Below are positions 19,195 to 28,860 of a stretch of 64,000 bases of DNA, in pieces. The position numbers were made by a program, and so were the translations under genes. The stretch is taken from assembly GCA_002796995.1 (NCBI GenBank), contig PEKW01000005.1:124001-188000 (forward strand), read 5' to 3'. Every line of letters starts with the position of its first letter. The stretch's first letter is position 1. The DNA comes from Rhizobium sp. (lineage in GTDB: Bacteria; Pseudomonadota; Alphaproteobacteria; Rhizobiales; Rhizobiaceae). The notes beneath the pieces were generated by a model. That model did not search any database. It had not been told where the DNA came from and saw nothing but the letters and a program-made list of their open reading frames with translations.

Positions 19195-19629
19195 ATGCAG
19201 ACCGCCATTATCGTCATGACCATTCTCGGCTGCGACGACAGCGTCACCCAATGCCACTATGTCGCGACCGCCCAGGAGCATTTCGTCTCGGTCGCGCTGT
19301 GCGACGCGGCGTCGGAGAAGATCCTGGCGGGCTTTTCGGGCGTGAACTACCCCATGCTGGTCGCGGTGTGCCAGCCGCCGGAAAACCAGACGGCGGAAAT
19401 CCCGGCACTTCCGGCCGGCGCCAACCAGCCGGCCGCAACCGAGGTCGCGCCCCTACCCGGTCCGGCGGAAACCCTGAAAGAGGAAGAGCGCCAGTCGCTC
19501 GCCGCCCGCGCCGTCGGCAAGATCCGTAAGGTCCTGCCGGACACGGCCGACATTCGCATGGTGTTCGAGACACCGCTGCATGTCGTCGCCGACAGCTATT
19601 CCTGGGTCGCCAAGAAGATTTCGCGCTAA
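19195..19629 (+). CDS. Conserved-looking hypothetical protein
   Basis: 144 residues, family not recognised. The N-terminal half is compact and has three Cys (GCDDSVTQC, ALCDAAS) plus VAVCQPP; residues 60-95 are a Pro/Ala-rich linker; the end (KIRKVLPDTADIRMVFETPL) is amphipathic and basic. Codon use is like its neighbours. It stands alone between the hydrolase and the convergent DUF2336 gene. Confidence 0.6.
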   Translation: MQTAIIVMTILGCDDSVTQCHYVATAQEHFVSVALCDAASEKILAGFSGVNYPMLVAVCQPPENQTAEIPALPAGANQPAATEVAPLPGPAETLKEEERQSLAARAVGKIRKVLPDTADIRMVFETPLHVVADSYSWVAKKISR

Positions 19630-19648
19630 AGCCGCACCGGGCCGCCGC

Positions 19649-20782
19649 TCAGGCGGCCAGCACCAGCCCGGTCGCATAGTCGCGGGCACGACGCCGCTCC
19701 TCGGCGATCGCCAGTTTCGCCACCATCTCCATCAGTTCGCCGGCCGCCGGCGACAGCGTGCCCAGACTCTGCTGGCGCGCGATCAGCAGCGGTGCGATAT
19801 TGTCCATGTCGGCGCTCGCCGACTGCACGGCATTGCGCCACAGGAGAATGGCCTCGACGAAGAGGGAACTGATGTCACGCGACAGGCCGACCGATTCGAG
19901 CAGTGCCCGCACCGCATGATAGCGCGCGGTCGCCAGGATCGAGCGCACCCGGCGCTCTTCGAGGCTCGACAGCGTCGTCAGGGCTGAGGCGAAGAAATCG
20001 GTGCGCCCGACGCAGAGCGCGTGCATGAGGAAGGCGGGAGTGAGGCGCCCTTCGGCGCGCAGGTGCTCGACCAGAACGGGAAGCTCGTCGGCCGTGACCG
20101 AGCCGAGAATGGCGATGGTCGCAGCCCTGCCCGCCTCGCGGGTGATGCGTTCGATGCGCCGCGCGCCGATCGCCGCCCGGACGAAGGCCGAGCCCGACAG
20201 GGCGTCGGCGACGAACTGGACCAACAACTGGCGGACGGCCGCCGGCAGGTCGGGGCGATCGAGCAGCAGGGAGCGCACGCCGTCATGGCCGCCATGGCGT
20301 TCGGCGATGCGCTTCAACGTGAGCCGCGCGATGCTGGCGCTGTGATTTTCGAGGAGAACGACGACCTCTTCGGCATTGCCGATTTCGGCGAGCGCTCCGG
20401 CGACGGCGCGCGACAGGCCGGGCCGGGCGGCGATCAGCGCCCGGGTGACGCCGCTGCCGCGGCCGGCGAGATCCACCAGATCCGAATCGGACAAGACGGG
20501 CGAGCGCAGGATCGGCAGCGAGGCGATCTCCGGCTGGTCCTCGGACAGCGACACCATCAGGGCGCGCGGCGCATCGGACGAATCGGCCAGTGCCTCGGCC
20601 AGCGCCAGCCGCACGCGGGGCGACGGATCATCGAGCAGATAGGTCATCGCCACATGGGCGGCATTGCGCTCCGGCGGCGCCATGGCGGAGCGGAGATAGG
20701 CCCTTGCCAGCGCATTGGCCGCGCGCGCCCTGTCTCCCGCCTTTGCCGTTTCCACCCACCGAAGAAAAGCCGCAACGATCAC
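19649..20782 (-). CDS. DUF2336 family protein
   Basis: About 377 residues, helical throughout, with repeated short alpha-hairpins (for example YLLDDPSPRVRLALAEALAD and ARPGLSRAVAGALAEIGNAE) like HEAT-type repeats. DUF2336 is an alphaproteobacterial family of unknown role, sometimes linked to motility or surface control. The GTG at 20782 gives an N-terminus (VIVAAFLRWVETA) that fits the family; a TTG at 20794 is also in frame. Confidence 0.82.
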   Translation of the reverse strand: MIVAAFLRWVETAKAGDRARAANALARAYLRSAMAPPERNAAHVAMTYLLDDPSPRVRLALAEALADSSDAPRALMVSLSEDQPEIASLPILRSPVLSDSDLVDLAGRGSGVTRALIAARPGLSRAVAGALAEIGNAEEVVVLLENHSASIARLTLKRIAERHGGHDGVRSLLLDRPDLPAAVRQLLVQFVADALSGSAFVRAAIGARRIERITREAGRAATIAILGSVTADELPVLVEHLRAEGRLTPAFLMHALCVGRTDFFASALTTLSSLEERRVRSILATARYHAVRALLESVGLSRDISSLFVEAILLWRNAVQSASADMDNIAPLLIARQQSLGTLSPAAGELMEMVAKLAIAEERRRARDYATGLVLAA

Positions 20783-20868
20783 TGAACAACCCAATCCGCG
20801 AAGAGAACACGCATGGCCGAGCGGCCACGGTTTGAAGCTAGCGGCAAAACGTTTAGATTTGGTTCACC

Positions 20869-21624
20869 ATGCTCATTAACCCCGAGGTCGACTTGCCCAT
20901 TCCCCCTGGTTTCAGCCTTGCCGGCTGCCTGCTGCGCGCGATCCTCGTCATGCCCGTCAGGACGGACGATGTCGCCTGCCCGCCGACAGCCGATGCGCTA
21001 GCGATCCTGGCCGGCAACACTCCGGGCGACTGGTCGTTGGCCGCGCAGATGATTCTCCGCCACCGGCAGGTGCGGCCCGAGGTTCCGCTGTTGATCGTCG
21101 TCGATGCCGGGCTCGATGCCGCTCATCTGGACGCGTGCTTTGCGATCATCCTGCCCGCCCGACCCAACGGCCTGATCGTCACCGGCGTCAGAAACGGCGT
21201 CGATCTGCAAAGGATCGACGTGATGCTGTCGGTGGCGGAGGCCATCGCCGGCCGGGAACACGGCGCGACCGCCCTCCTCGCCATCATCGGCGACAATCCA
21301 GCAGGCCCGCTCGACGCCGGCAGCCTTGCCGGCAAGATGCCACGCCTGGGAGCCATCGGCCGGAATGCCACGGCGCTTGCCGCCGCACTCGGGATCGAGC
21401 GGCACTCGCCGGCGCCAAGCGCCTCCAGCGCCGTTTCGCTCAGCCGCGGCCTGACGGTTCTGGCCGCAGCAAAGGCGGGCGTGGCCGCGCTGGATTGGAT
21501 CGACCCCGCTCTCGAGGGTGAGGCGCTGATCGAAGCCTGTGGCCGCGCACGCGCCGACGGCTTCGGTATCCTGGCCACGGAAGAGCCGGAGCAGCTGACG
21601 GCGATCGCCGCCGCCTACCGCTGA
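20869..21624 (+). CDS. HpcH/HpaI aldolase (CitE)-like protein, possibly inactive
   Basis: A 251-residue protein whose strand order follows CitE-like lyases: a PARPNGLIVTGVRNGVDLQ segment (where active members read LPKVES), MLSVAEAI, LLAIIGDNPAGPLDAG (normally ALIET-A-G), PRLGAIGRNATALAAALG (normally FG-EDFA-DLG), AAKAGVAALDWIDPAL and ARADGFGILATEEPEQLTAI. The acidic residues that bind Mg in active members (the Glu of IET and the Asp of EDFA) are absent, so this looks like a pseudoenzyme or a distant relative with another role. No strong ribosome site precedes ATG 20869. The 3' end overlaps the convergent flavin reductase gene by 10 bases. Confidence 0.6.
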   Translation: MLINPEVDLPIPPGFSLAGCLLRAILVMPVRTDDVACPPTADALAILAGNTPGDWSLAAQMILRHRQVRPEVPLLIVVDAGLDAAHLDACFAIILPARPNGLIVTGVRNGVDLQRIDVMLSVAEAIAGREHGATALLAIIGDNPAGPLDAGSLAGKMPRLGAIGRNATALAAALGIERHSPAPSASSAVSLSRGLTVLAAAKAGVAALDWIDPALEGEALIEACGRARADGFGILATEEPEQLTAIAAAYR

Positions 21625-22238
21625 TCCGGCTTGGCCGGCGCCTGCGGCCGCAAAAGCTCGAAGACCGGCTGTATCTCGGCATAGTCCATATAGCCGAGCC
21701 GCGTGACCGGGCGGGCGAGGCTCACGTCGAACCGGCCGTCCTGGATGACGCGCTCGTGGATATGGATGCCGACCACCTGGCCGAACACCGCATGGCTGTC
21801 GCTGTCCTCGCCCTCGATGGTCTTGAGGGTATGGATCTCCGTCACCCGGCATTCGAGTACGGCATGCGCCTCGCCGACATAGGGCGCGTCGACCAGTTGC
21901 GCCAAAACCGGGGTGAGGCCCGCGATGGAAAATTCGTCCGTGCCGTAGGGGACCGCGACGGAGGACGCGTTCATCGGCTGCAGCAGGTCGGCGCTGACGA
22001 AATTCGCCGTGAACACGCCGGTCTCCTGAGCATTTCGCAGCGAATCCTTGCGACCGCTCGATGAAAACATGACGATCTTCGGCCGGTCGCTGACCGCGTT
22101 GAAGAAGGAATAGGGCGACAGGTTGTAGCTCCCGTCCCGCCCCTTGGTGCCGATCCAGCCGATCGGCCGCGGCGCGACGATCGCCTTGAAGGGATCATGC
22201 GCCAGACCGTGCGCGTTGCTAGCGGTATCGTAGAACAT
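21615..22238 (-). CDS. Flavin reductase family protein (FMN-binding split barrel)
   Basis: 207 residues of the DIM6/NTAB-type flavin reductase family: IVAPRPIGWIGTKGRDGSYN, LSPYSFFNAVSDRPKIVMFS and TGVFTANFVS form the FMN-binding barrel, and HAVFGQVVGIHI the conserved end. Likely reduces or carries FMN for an unknown oxidative step. Its start overlaps the nitroreductase stop by one base (TGATG), so the two are co-transcribed and probably work on related redox chemistry. Confidence 0.88.
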   Translation of the reverse strand: MFYDTASNAHGLAHDPFKAIVAPRPIGWIGTKGRDGSYNLSPYSFFNAVSDRPKIVMFSSSGRKDSLRNAQETGVFTANFVSADLLQPMNASSVAVPYGTDEFSIAGLTPVLAQLVDAPYVGEAHAVLECRVTEIHTLKTIEGEDSDSHAVFGQVVGIHIHERVIQDGRFDVSLARPVTRLGYMDYAEIQPVFELLRPQAPAKPDQR

Positions 22239-22822
22239 CAGCCCTCACCACCCACCCAGGTGACGACGTCGGACAGTGCCGGACGCGGCCGTTCCGTGAC
22301 CGGGAAGGTCGTCGAGCCGATATGGATGAAGCCGGCGACCTTCTCGCCCGGCCTGATGCCGAGCAGCGGATGGGCCTTTTCGTCATAGGCGAACCACTCG
22401 GTCAGCCAGTTCGACACATAGCCAAGGGCATTGGCGGCCATCAGCAGGTTGAGGCAGACGGCACCGGCCGACATCAGCTGTTCCCATTCGGGGATCTTCA
22501 CATGCGGACCGGCGGTGCTGATCACACCGATCACCACCGGCGCCCGGGTGAAGCGCGCGCGCTCGACGCCGATCATCTCCTCGGAAAACTCGGGATTCTT
22601 CTCGAGCGCCATGGCCAGAAGCGCCTCGCCGATGCGTGCACGCTCCTCGCCGCGATAGACGACGAATCGCCAGGGCGCGATTTTTCCGTGGTCGGGAACG
22701 CGCACGGCGAGCGTCAGGATCTGTTCGATCTCCGCGGTCGAGGGACCCGGTTCGCACATCTGGAAGGCGGGCACCGAGCGGCGCACGGCAAGATAATCGA
22801 TCAGCTTGATATCATTTTTCAT
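22238..22822 (-). CDS. Nitroreductase family protein
   Basis: 194 residues with the nitroreductase layout: RRSVPAFQM near the N-terminus, [19 protein letters not shown] (FMN phosphate binding), and [26 protein letters not shown] in the second half. It would bind FMN and use NAD(P)H, similar to the YdjA-like branch. First gene of a two-gene operon with the flavin reductase. Confidence 0.9.
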   Translation of the reverse strand: MKNDIKLIDYLAVRRSVPAFQMCEPGPSTAEIEQILTLAVRVPDHGKIAPWRFVVYRGEERARIGEALLAMALEKNPEFSEEMIGVERARFTRAPVVIGVISTAGPHVKIPEWEQLMSAGAVCLNLLMAANALGYVSNWLTEWFAYDEKAHPLLGIRPGEKVAGFIHIGSTTFPVTERPRPALSDVVTWVGGEG

Positions 22823-22922
22823 ATTCGGACACTTTCACGGCTCTTCTGGCGGCTGCGACGTCTTGAAATTGCCACCGCATTGGGATTGAACTTGCTGCCA
22901 TTGGAGAGGAAGTCAACCAGTT

Positions 22923-23879
22923 GTGTCATCCATGAACGGCCATTCCCTTGCAGCCCGCTTCGTTCTCGTCGTGGCGGCCATGCTCTTCGTCCTGAGCCCG
23001 GCGCGCGGCGAAGACGCCTTCAAGGCTTTCAAGCAGCTCGACGGCTCGGTGAAGATGCCGAAGCTCAATGCGTTCTCGCCGAACCTGGGCACCGCGATCC
23101 AGCCGAGCTCGGCGCGCAATGTCAGCCTGGAAGCACGTTTGACGGGCGACGGCGAGGCGATGCAGCAGGGCCTGTCCTGGCGGGTGTTCAGCCCCATTCC
23201 CGGCGCCGACGGCAAGCTGCCGCTGCTGGCAAGCGCCGAGGGCGGCTCCGCCGACTTCCAGCTTTCGCCCGGCGACTATTTCGTCAACGTCTCCTTCGGC
23301 CGCGCCGGGGCGACCAAGAAGCTCACCATCCCGTCCGACGGCGATGTGGAAAAGCAGGTCCTCGTGCTCGACGCCGGCGGTATCCTGCTCAACGCCGTGT
23401 CGGGCCCCGACACGCGCATTCCCGCCAAGGATCTCAAGTTCGACGTCTATTCGTCCGAGGCGCAGGCCGACGGCGAGCGCGGCCTGGTGCTGGCCGACGT
23501 GCCGCCGGACACGATCGTGCGGCTTAATGCCGGCACCTACCACATCGTTTCCGAATATGGCGCGGTCAATGCCGTGGTGCGCGCCGACATCAAGGTCGAG
23601 GCGGGCAAGCTGACCGAGGCGATGATCCAGCACCGCGCCTCGCAGATCAACCTCAAGCTGGTCTCCGAGCCCGGCGGCGAAGCGATCGCCGACACCGCCT
23701 GGTCGGTGCTGACAGGTTCGGGCGACATCGTCGCCGAAAGCGTCAGCGCCTTCCCGGTCATGGTGCTGGCCGAAGGCACCTACACGGCCGTCGCCCGCAA
23801 CAAGGAAAAGATCTACCAGAAGGACTTCACCGTCGACGCGGGGCGCAACGAGGACGTGGAGATCCTGCTGACGCAGTGA
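22923..23879 (+). CDS. Exported conserved hypothetical protein with beta-rich repeats
   Basis: 318 residues. Signal peptide: RFVLVVAAMLFVLSPARGED. The mature part contains at least two similar beta-rich segments with the pattern FQLSPGDYFVNVSFG / VRLNAGTYHIVSEYG / MVLAEGTYTAVARN, each ending in a tyrosine or phenylalanine strand, as in transthyretin- or carboxypeptidase-regulatory-like folds. No catalytic motif. The GTG at 22923 lies 9 bases after GGAGAGGAAG; ATG 22932 is an alternative but poorly spaced. Function unknown; periplasmic or surface location likely. Confidence 0.75.
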   Translation: MSSMNGHSLAARFVLVVAAMLFVLSPARGEDAFKAFKQLDGSVKMPKLNAFSPNLGTAIQPSSARNVSLEARLTGDGEAMQQGLSWRVFSPIPGADGKLPLLASAEGGSADFQLSPGDYFVNVSFGRAGATKKLTIPSDGDVEKQVLVLDAGGILLNAVSGPDTRIPAKDLKFDVYSSEAQADGERGLVLADVPPDTIVRLNAGTYHIVSEYGAVNAVVRADIKVEAGKLTEAMIQHRASQINLKLVSEPGGEAIADTAWSVLTGSGDIVAESVSAFPVMVLAEGTYTAVARNKEKIYQKDFTVDAGRNEDVEILLTQ

Positions 23880-23926
23880 GAACGCGTTTTCCGGTCGAGG
23901 ACAGTGATCGATCGTACCGTGAATGA

Positions 23927-23955
23927 AAAAGGCCGCCCCGAGAGGGCGGCCTTTT
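23927..23955. terminator. Bidirectional intrinsic terminator
   Basis: AAAAGGCCGCCC-CGAGA-GGGCGGCCTTTT: a 12-base stem with A-run and T-run on the two sides, between the convergent exported-protein gene and thrS. It can end transcripts from both directions. Confidence 0.92.
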
Positions 23956-23996
23956 CTGTTTCATCTGCCGATTCGAGCCCGGCTGCGAGACCGCAA

Positions 23997-26003
23997 TCAG
24001 GCGCGGGCGACCTTTGCGGCAAGCTTGCGCTTGAGGTCCGGCGCGGTGGCCTCGAGGCTGAGCGAGGCGATCGCCTCGTCCAGCGTCATCGACACCTGGT
24101 CCTGCGAACCGAGGCGGCGGATGTTTACGGTGCGCTCCTCGGCCTCGCGCTTGCCGCAGACGATGATGACCGGAACCTTGGTCACCGAGTGCTCGCGGAC
24201 CTTGTAGTTGATCTTCTCGTTGCGGAAGTCGGTCTCGACCGCAAGCCCCGCTTCGCGCAGCACCTCAGCGACCTCGCGACCGTAGTCGTCCGCATCCGAG
24301 GTGATCGTCGCGACGACCGCCTGGACCGGTGCGAGCCACAGCGGCATGTGACCGGCGAAGTTCTCGATGAGAATGCCGAGGAAGCGCTCCATCGAGCCGC
24401 AGATGGCGCGGTGGATCATCACCGGCTGCGTCTTTTCCGAGTTCTGGTCGATGTAGAAGGCGCCGAAGCGTTCCGGCAGGTTGAAGTCGACTTGCGTCGT
24501 GCCGCACTGCCATTCGCGGCCGATGGCGTCCTTCAGCGTGTATTCAAACTTCGGACCGTAGAAGGCGCCCTCGCCCGGCAGGATGCCGGTCTTGATGCGG
24601 CCGCCGGACTGCGCCTCGATCTGCTGCAGCACCTCCGTCATCACCGATTCGGCGCGGTCCCACAGGTCGTCGGAGCCGACGCGCTTGTCGGGACGGGTCG
24701 ACAGCTTGACGACGATCTCGCTGAAGCCGAAGTCCTCGTAGACAGAGAGGATGAGGTCGTTGATGCGCAGGCACTCGGCCGCCATCTGCTCGTCGGTGCA
24801 GAAGACGTGCGCGTCGTCCTGGGTGAAGCCGCGGACGCGCATCAGCCCGTGCAGCGCGCCCGAGGGTTCGTAGCGGTGCACATTGCCGAACTCGGCGAGC
24901 CGGACCGGCAGTTCACGGTAGGACTTCAGGCCGTGCTTGAAGATCTGGATATGGCCCGGGCAGTTCATCGGTTTCAGGGCGAAGACGCGTTCGTCCTCGT
25001 GCTCTTCGCCGGCGACGGTGACCTTGAACATGTTGTCGCGGTACCAGCCCCAGTGACCGGAAGTCTCCCACAGCGACTTGTCGAGCACCTGAGGCGCGTT
25101 GACTTCCTGATAGGTGCCGGCCAGACGGCGGCGCATATAGGCGACCAGCGTCTGGAAGATGCGCCAGCCCTTGCCGTGCCAGAAGACGACGCCGGGGCCC
25201 TCTTCCTGGAAATGGAACAGGTCCATTTCGCGGCCGAGCTTGCGGTGGTCGCGCTTCTCCGCTTCCGCGAGGATATGCAGGTAGTTGTCGAGCTGTTCCT
25301 GCTCGGCCCAGGCCGTGCCGTAGATGCGGGTCAGCATCGGCTTGGTGGAATCACCGCGCCAGTAGGCACCGGCTACCTTCATCAGCTTGAAGGCCGTGCC
25401 GATCTGGCCGGTCGAGGCCATGTGCGGGCCACGGCAGAGGTCGAACCAGTCGCCCTGAAAATAGATCTTGAGGTCCTGGTCGGCCGGGATCGCGTCGACG
25501 AGTTCGACCTTGTAGGCCTCGCCCTTGTCGGCGAAGACGTCGCGAGCCTTGTCGCGCGACCAGATTTCCTTGGTGAACGGCTTGTTGCGCTGGATGATCT
25601 CCTTCATCCGCTTTTCGATCTTCGGCAGATCTTCGGGCGTGAAGGGCCAGTCCTCGCGCGTGTCGGGATGGACACGCTTGAAGTCGTAGTAGAAGCCGTT
25701 TTCGATCACCGGACCGATGGTCACCTGGGTGCCGGGCCACAATTCCTGAACCGCTTCGGCCATGACATGGGCCGTGTCGTGGCGGATGAGTTCCAGGGCG
25801 CGCGGATCCTGCCGGGTGACGATCTCGATGGCGCCGGTCTCGACCGGGTCGGACAGGTCGCGCAGCGTACCGTCGAGCGTGATGGCGAGCGCCTTCTTGG
25901 CCAGCGACTTGGAAATCGCTTCGGCAACCTCGCGGCCGGTCGTGCCGGCCGGGTAAGCGCGGACGGAACCATCGGGGAATGTGAGGGAAACGGATTCTGA
26001 CAT
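23997..26003 (-). CDS. thrS: Threonyl-tRNA synthetase
   Basis: Charges tRNA-Thr. The 668-residue protein has the full domain order: TGS (residues 1-65, [18 protein letters not shown]), the editing/SAD domain with [11 protein letters not shown], the class II catalytic core with [12 protein letters not shown] (zinc Cys), [19 protein letters not shown] (motif 2) and [19 protein letters not shown] (motif 3), and a C-terminal anticodon-binding domain ([12 protein letters not shown]). ATG 26003 has AAGGAG upstream; the frame extends nine codons further. A terminator-like hairpin stands about 42 bases upstream of its start. Confidence 0.97.
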   Translation of the reverse strand: MSESVSLTFPDGSVRAYPAGTTGREVAEAISKSLAKKALAITLDGTLRDLSDPVETGAIEIVTRQDPRALELIRHDTAHVMAEAVQELWPGTQVTIGPVIENGFYYDFKRVHPDTREDWPFTPEDLPKIEKRMKEIIQRNKPFTKEIWSRDKARDVFADKGEAYKVELVDAIPADQDLKIYFQGDWFDLCRGPHMASTGQIGTAFKLMKVAGAYWRGDSTKPMLTRIYGTAWAEQEQLDNYLHILAEAEKRDHRKLGREMDLFHFQEEGPGVVFWHGKGWRIFQTLVAYMRRRLAGTYQEVNAPQVLDKSLWETSGHWGWYRDNMFKVTVAGEEHEDERVFALKPMNCPGHIQIFKHGLKSYRELPVRLAEFGNVHRYEPSGALHGLMRVRGFTQDDAHVFCTDEQMAAECLRINDLILSVYEDFGFSEIVVKLSTRPDKRVGSDDLWDRAESVMTEVLQQIEAQSGGRIKTGILPGEGAFYGPKFEYTLKDAIGREWQCGTTQVDFNLPERFGAFYIDQNSEKTQPVMIHRAICGSMERFLGILIENFAGHMPLWLAPVQAVVATITSDADDYGREVAEVLREAGLAVETDFRNEKINYKVREHSVTKVPVIIVCGKREAEERTVNIRRLGSQDQVSMTLDEAIASLSLEATAPDLKRKLAAKVARA

Positions 26004-26044
26004 GGTTTGCTCCTTATCCAGTCCCGCCAACCAATGCGGGTGGT

Positions 26045-26066
26045 AAAAAAAGACCGGCTCGGCCGG
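26045..26066 (-). terminator. Intrinsic terminator between DUF2267 and thrS
   Basis: On the minus strand: CCGGC-CGA-GCCGG, two bases, then seven T. It most simply ends the IscU-yidD-DUF2267 unit. The upstream GCCGG can instead pair with CCGGC at 26077-26081 (minus-strand hairpin over 26063-26081), so two mutually exclusive hairpins are possible. Confidence 0.65.
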
Positions 26067-26125
26067 CTATCAACGGGCCGGGTGATAAAGCCAAACCGGG
26101 CGTGAGTAAAGATTATGTTGGACGA

Positions 26126-26545
26126 TTACGGCGCCCAGAAGTCCCTGCCGGCGGGCGGAAGGCTGGCCAGGGCGCGCTCGAACGTGCCGCCATCGACATG
26201 GCGTCGAAGCACCTTCGCCACATCGGCGATCGCGGTCTCCGTCGAGAAATTGTGGTCGCGGCGAAGCTCCCGCGTCTCGCGCGTCATCGCCTCACGCGAC
26301 TCGAACTCCTTTCGGGGCTCCTCGGGGTCCCAGTCGCTGACGAAGATCGCCCGCAGCACCGGAGGCAGCACCGCGGCAAAGGCGATCGCCTCGGACAGGC
26401 TCAGTCGACGGCGGAAGACCTGCAGCACGGCCTGCAGCAAAGTGTAGGTCTGGTTGGTCGTCGCCAATCCCGCCTCGTCGCGCAGTTCGACCATGAAGGC
26501 ATCGAAATCCGCCGAGGCCTGGCGGTATTCCATCGGTATCGTCAT
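26126..26545 (-). CDS. DUF2267 domain protein
   Basis: 139 residues. The DUF2267 pattern is seen in SADFDAFMVELRDEAGLAT, YTLLQAVLQVFRRRLSLSEA, FAAVLPPVLRAIFVSDWDP and IADVAKVLRRHVDGGTFERA. The family is cytosolic, helical and of unknown role. ATG 26545 follows GGAGG with ideal spacing; upstream in-frame codons are antisense to nothing known and were left out. Third gene after the IscU-like protein and yidD. Confidence 0.85.
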   Translation of the reverse strand: MTIPMEYRQASADFDAFMVELRDEAGLATTNQTYTLLQAVLQVFRRRLSLSEAIAFAAVLPPVLRAIFVSDWDPEEPRKEFESREAMTRETRELRRDHNFSTETAIADVAKVLRRHVDGGTFERALASLPPAGRDFWAP

Positions 26546-26550
26546 CCGGC

Positions 26551-26934
26551 TCAAACCTCCTTTTCCGAGCGTTTCCGTCCGGCTTTCCAGAAGGACCACG
26601 GCGCCCACCAGTGCATGTCGGATGCCAGCTTTTCCGGCACGGGATCGATGCCCCAGGTGCCGCCCGGGCCGCAGCGTCCGACGCGAAACAGCGTCAGCCA
26701 CCCTCCCGACCACAAGCCGTGTCGGGCGATCGCCTCATAGCCATATTCGGAACAGGTGGGCATGTGACGGCAGGAATTGCCGATCAGGCTCGACAGCGTC
26801 AGCTGGTAGAGGCGAATGAGGCCCATGCCGATGAGCCGGTCGGGAGTCTTGCGAAAAGGTCCCGACCAATTGCGCGAGCGGGCCTGGCCGGCGGGCTCCT
26901 TGCCGGAATGGCCACATCCCTGGGCGTTGCACAT
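26551..26934 (-). CDS. yidD: Membrane protein insertion efficiency factor YidD
   Basis: 127 residues, thought to assist YidC/Sec-dependent insertion at the inner membrane. The family core is LIRLYQLTLSSLIGNSCRHM, PTCSEYGYEAIARHGLWSGG, and RCGPGGTWGIDPVP with its two motif cysteines. The N-terminal 35 residues (CNAQGCGHSGKEP...) are an extension rich in Cys and basic residues. ATG 26934 starts just after the IscU-like stop; only three bases separate yidD from DUF2267's ribosome-site region. Confidence 0.93.
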   Translation of the reverse strand: MCNAQGCGHSGKEPAGQARSRNWSGPFRKTPDRLIGMGLIRLYQLTLSSLIGNSCRHMPTCSEYGYEAIARHGLWSGGWLTLFRVGRCGPGGTWGIDPVPEKLASDMHWWAPWSFWKAGRKRSEKEV

Positions 26935-26935
26935 C

Positions 26936-27385
26936 TCAACCGGCCACGGCGACGGCCGCGTCCTTCGCCTTAATCTGGTCGAGACAGTCGGCCACGGCCT
27001 CGAAGGTCAGCATGGTCGAGGCGTGGCGGGCCTTGTAGTCCTTGACCGGCTTCAGGAAGCGCATGTCCTCGAACCGGCCGGAAGGCCCCTCGCCACCTTC
27101 CTTCAGCATGGCGAGCATATCCTCGCGCGCCTGGCGGATTTCCACAGGCGTCGCGCCGATCACATGGCGCGCCATAATCGAGGACGAAGCCTGCCCGAGC
27201 GCGCAGGCCTTCACCTCATGGGAAAAATCGCTGACCACGCCGTCGGCCATCTTCAGATAGACCTTGACCCGCGAACCGCACAGTTTCGAGTGCTTCTCCG
27301 CGCTGGCATCGGCGTCGGCGAGCTTTCCCGTGCGCTCGATATTGCCGGCGAACTCGAGAATCCTGGAATTGTAAATGTCGTCCAT
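26936..27385 (-). CDS. IscU/NifU-like iron-sulfur scaffold protein
   Basis: 149 residues of the NifU N-terminal family. Three cysteines sit where the cluster ligands belong: [28 protein letters not shown] and VADCLDQIK. The first motif reads CGSR where IscU has CGD, as in other alphaproteobacterial members that are separate from the main suf/isc operons. It may hold or hand over Fe-S clusters; no Suf or Isc partner is adjacent. Divergent from folE. Confidence 0.88.
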   Translation of the reverse strand: MDDIYNSRILEFAGNIERTGKLADADASAEKHSKLCGSRVKVYLKMADGVVSDFSHEVKACALGQASSSIMARHVIGATPVEIRQAREDMLAMLKEGGEGPSGRFEDMRFLKPVKDYKARHASTMLTFEAVADCLDQIKAKDAAVAVAG

Positions 27386-27477
27386 GGTCGGTCTGGCACT
27401 TTCCTGAAGCGGCTATACGTCGTCGGGTGCGCAACGGATTGTCGCCACCTGCGCGACACTGTGTTGCGCGCGCGTTC

Positions 27478-27506
27478 CTTCACACTGCCCAAGTCGCTAT
27501 TATATG
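27478..27506 (+). promoter_or_regulatory. Candidate promoter of folE-hisI
   Basis: CTTCAC (27478-27483), 17 bases, TATATG (27501-27506), close to the rhizobial CTTGAC-N17-CTATAT form. It would leave a leader of roughly 150 bases before the folE start at 27664. Confidence 0.5.
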
Positions 27507-27663
27507 TAAGGTCAGAACTCGGTCCAAACAAATCAAGCGCAAATTCCTGCGCCGGAGCGAGAATCGGAAGAACGGACTTGCCAAGATGAGCCGAGTTACG
27601 CATTTACAGGCGGAAAAGTCGAAACAGGCGGTCCGGAACCTCAAGGACCGGGAGACCATGGGC

Positions 27664-28269
27664 ATGGATGCCATCGTCAACAAGATCGTCCCCGTGGACC
27701 AGCGGCCCAGCCGCGAAGAGGCGGAAAACGCCGTTCGGGTGCTGCTGCGCTGGGCCGGCGACGACCCGGAGCGCGAAGGCCTGCTCGACACGCCGAAGCG
27801 CGTCGCCAATGCCTATCGCGAACTGTTCGCCGGCTACGACGCCGACATCGAGGACGTGCTCGGCACGACCTTCGAGGAGGTCGCCGGCTATGACGACATC
27901 GTGCTCGTGCGCGACATCCCGTTCTTCTCGCACTGCGAGCACCACATGCTGCCGGTGATCGGCAAGGCGCATGTCGCCTACCTGCCCGACGGCCGCGTAC
28001 TCGGCCTGTCGAAGATCGCCCGCGTCGTCGACGTATTCGGCCGCCGCCTGCAGACGCAGGAAGCCATGACCGCCCAGATCGCCGCGGCGATCGACGAGAC
28101 CCTCTCGCCCAAGGGCGTCGCCGTGTTCATCGAGGCCGAGCACATGTGCATGGCTATGCGCGGCGTGCAGAAATCGGGCTCGACGACGCTCACCACCACC
28201 TTCACCGGCCGGTTCAAGGACAATGCCGCCGAACAGGCGCGCTTCATGTCGATGGTCCGCGGCCGCTGA
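27664..28269 (+). CDS. folE: GTP cyclohydrolase I (type IA)
   Basis: Opens GTP to dihydroneopterin triphosphate, first step of tetrahydrofolate synthesis. The 201-residue form has the zinc and catalytic motifs: [33 protein letters not shown], and [13 protein letters not shown] (second zinc Cys). ATG 27664 gives the family-like MDAIVNKIV start and follows GGGAG with 9-base spacing; in-frame ATGs at 27586 and 27658 are alternatives. hisI follows after 26 bases, so the two are probably one transcript. Confidence 0.96.
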   Translation: MDAIVNKIVPVDQRPSREEAENAVRVLLRWAGDDPEREGLLDTPKRVANAYRELFAGYDADIEDVLGTTFEEVAGYDDIVLVRDIPFFSHCEHHMLPVIGKAHVAYLPDGRVLGLSKIARVVDVFGRRLQTQEAMTAQIAAAIDETLSPKGVAVFIEAEHMCMAMRGVQKSGSTTLTTTFTGRFKDNAAEQARFMSMVRGR

Positions 28270-28295
28270 CCGCATTTTCCTTGAGGACCTGACCG

Positions 28296-28757
28296 ATGGC
28301 CGTCACCTTCGCCCCGCCGCCCGCCGACAAGCACGCGCTTGAGGAAGACGGCCGTTTCACGCCGAAATTCGATGCCAACGGCCTGGTGACGGCCGTGGTG
28401 ACGGATGCGCAAGACGGCGAGCTGCTGATGGTCGCGCATATGAACGACGAGGCGTTGGCGCTCACGCTCGAAACCGGCATCGCCCACTATTTCAGCCGCT
28501 CGCGCGGCGAGATCTGGAAGAAGGGCGAAAGCTCCGGCAATCTGCAGACGGTCCGGGAGATCCGCACCGATTGCGACCAGGACGCCGTCTGGCTGAAGGT
28601 CGAGGTCGCGGGCCACGACGCGACCTGCCACACCGGGCGCCGTTCGTGCTTCTATCGCAGCGTCGGCCTCGTCGAGGGCGAGGCGCGGCTGGAGATCACC
28701 GACGATCACCGGCATTTCGATCCGGATGACGTCTATGGACGGCCGGACAAGGCCTGA
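28296..28757 (+). CDS. hisI: Phosphoribosyl-AMP cyclohydrolase
   Basis: Third step of histidine synthesis: opens the purine ring of PR-AMP. The 153-residue stand-alone HisI (no HisE fusion) shows [36 protein letters not shown], and the metal sites [13 protein letters not shown] and [13 protein letters not shown] with Zn cysteines and Mg aspartates. TTGAGGACC precedes ATG 28296. The folE-hisI order is usual in rhizobia. Confidence 0.96.
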   Translation: MAVTFAPPPADKHALEEDGRFTPKFDANGLVTAVVTDAQDGELLMVAHMNDEALALTLETGIAHYFSRSRGEIWKKGESSGNLQTVREIRTDCDQDAVWLKVEVAGHDATCHTGRRSCFYRSVGLVEGEARLEITDDHRHFDPDDVYGRPDKA

Positions 28758-28860
28758 CGTTCCGGATTCGAACGACTCTGGCCGACCGCTAAACGAATTG
28801 GTAAACATCCAGTGCGCTAATGATGTACTGGGAGTTGTTCAGCCATAAGGGTGTGCGGAT

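Noticed and set aside
23904..26000. Long open frame antisense to thrS
   Set aside because: Shadow of the conserved synthetase gene; no recognisable protein features.
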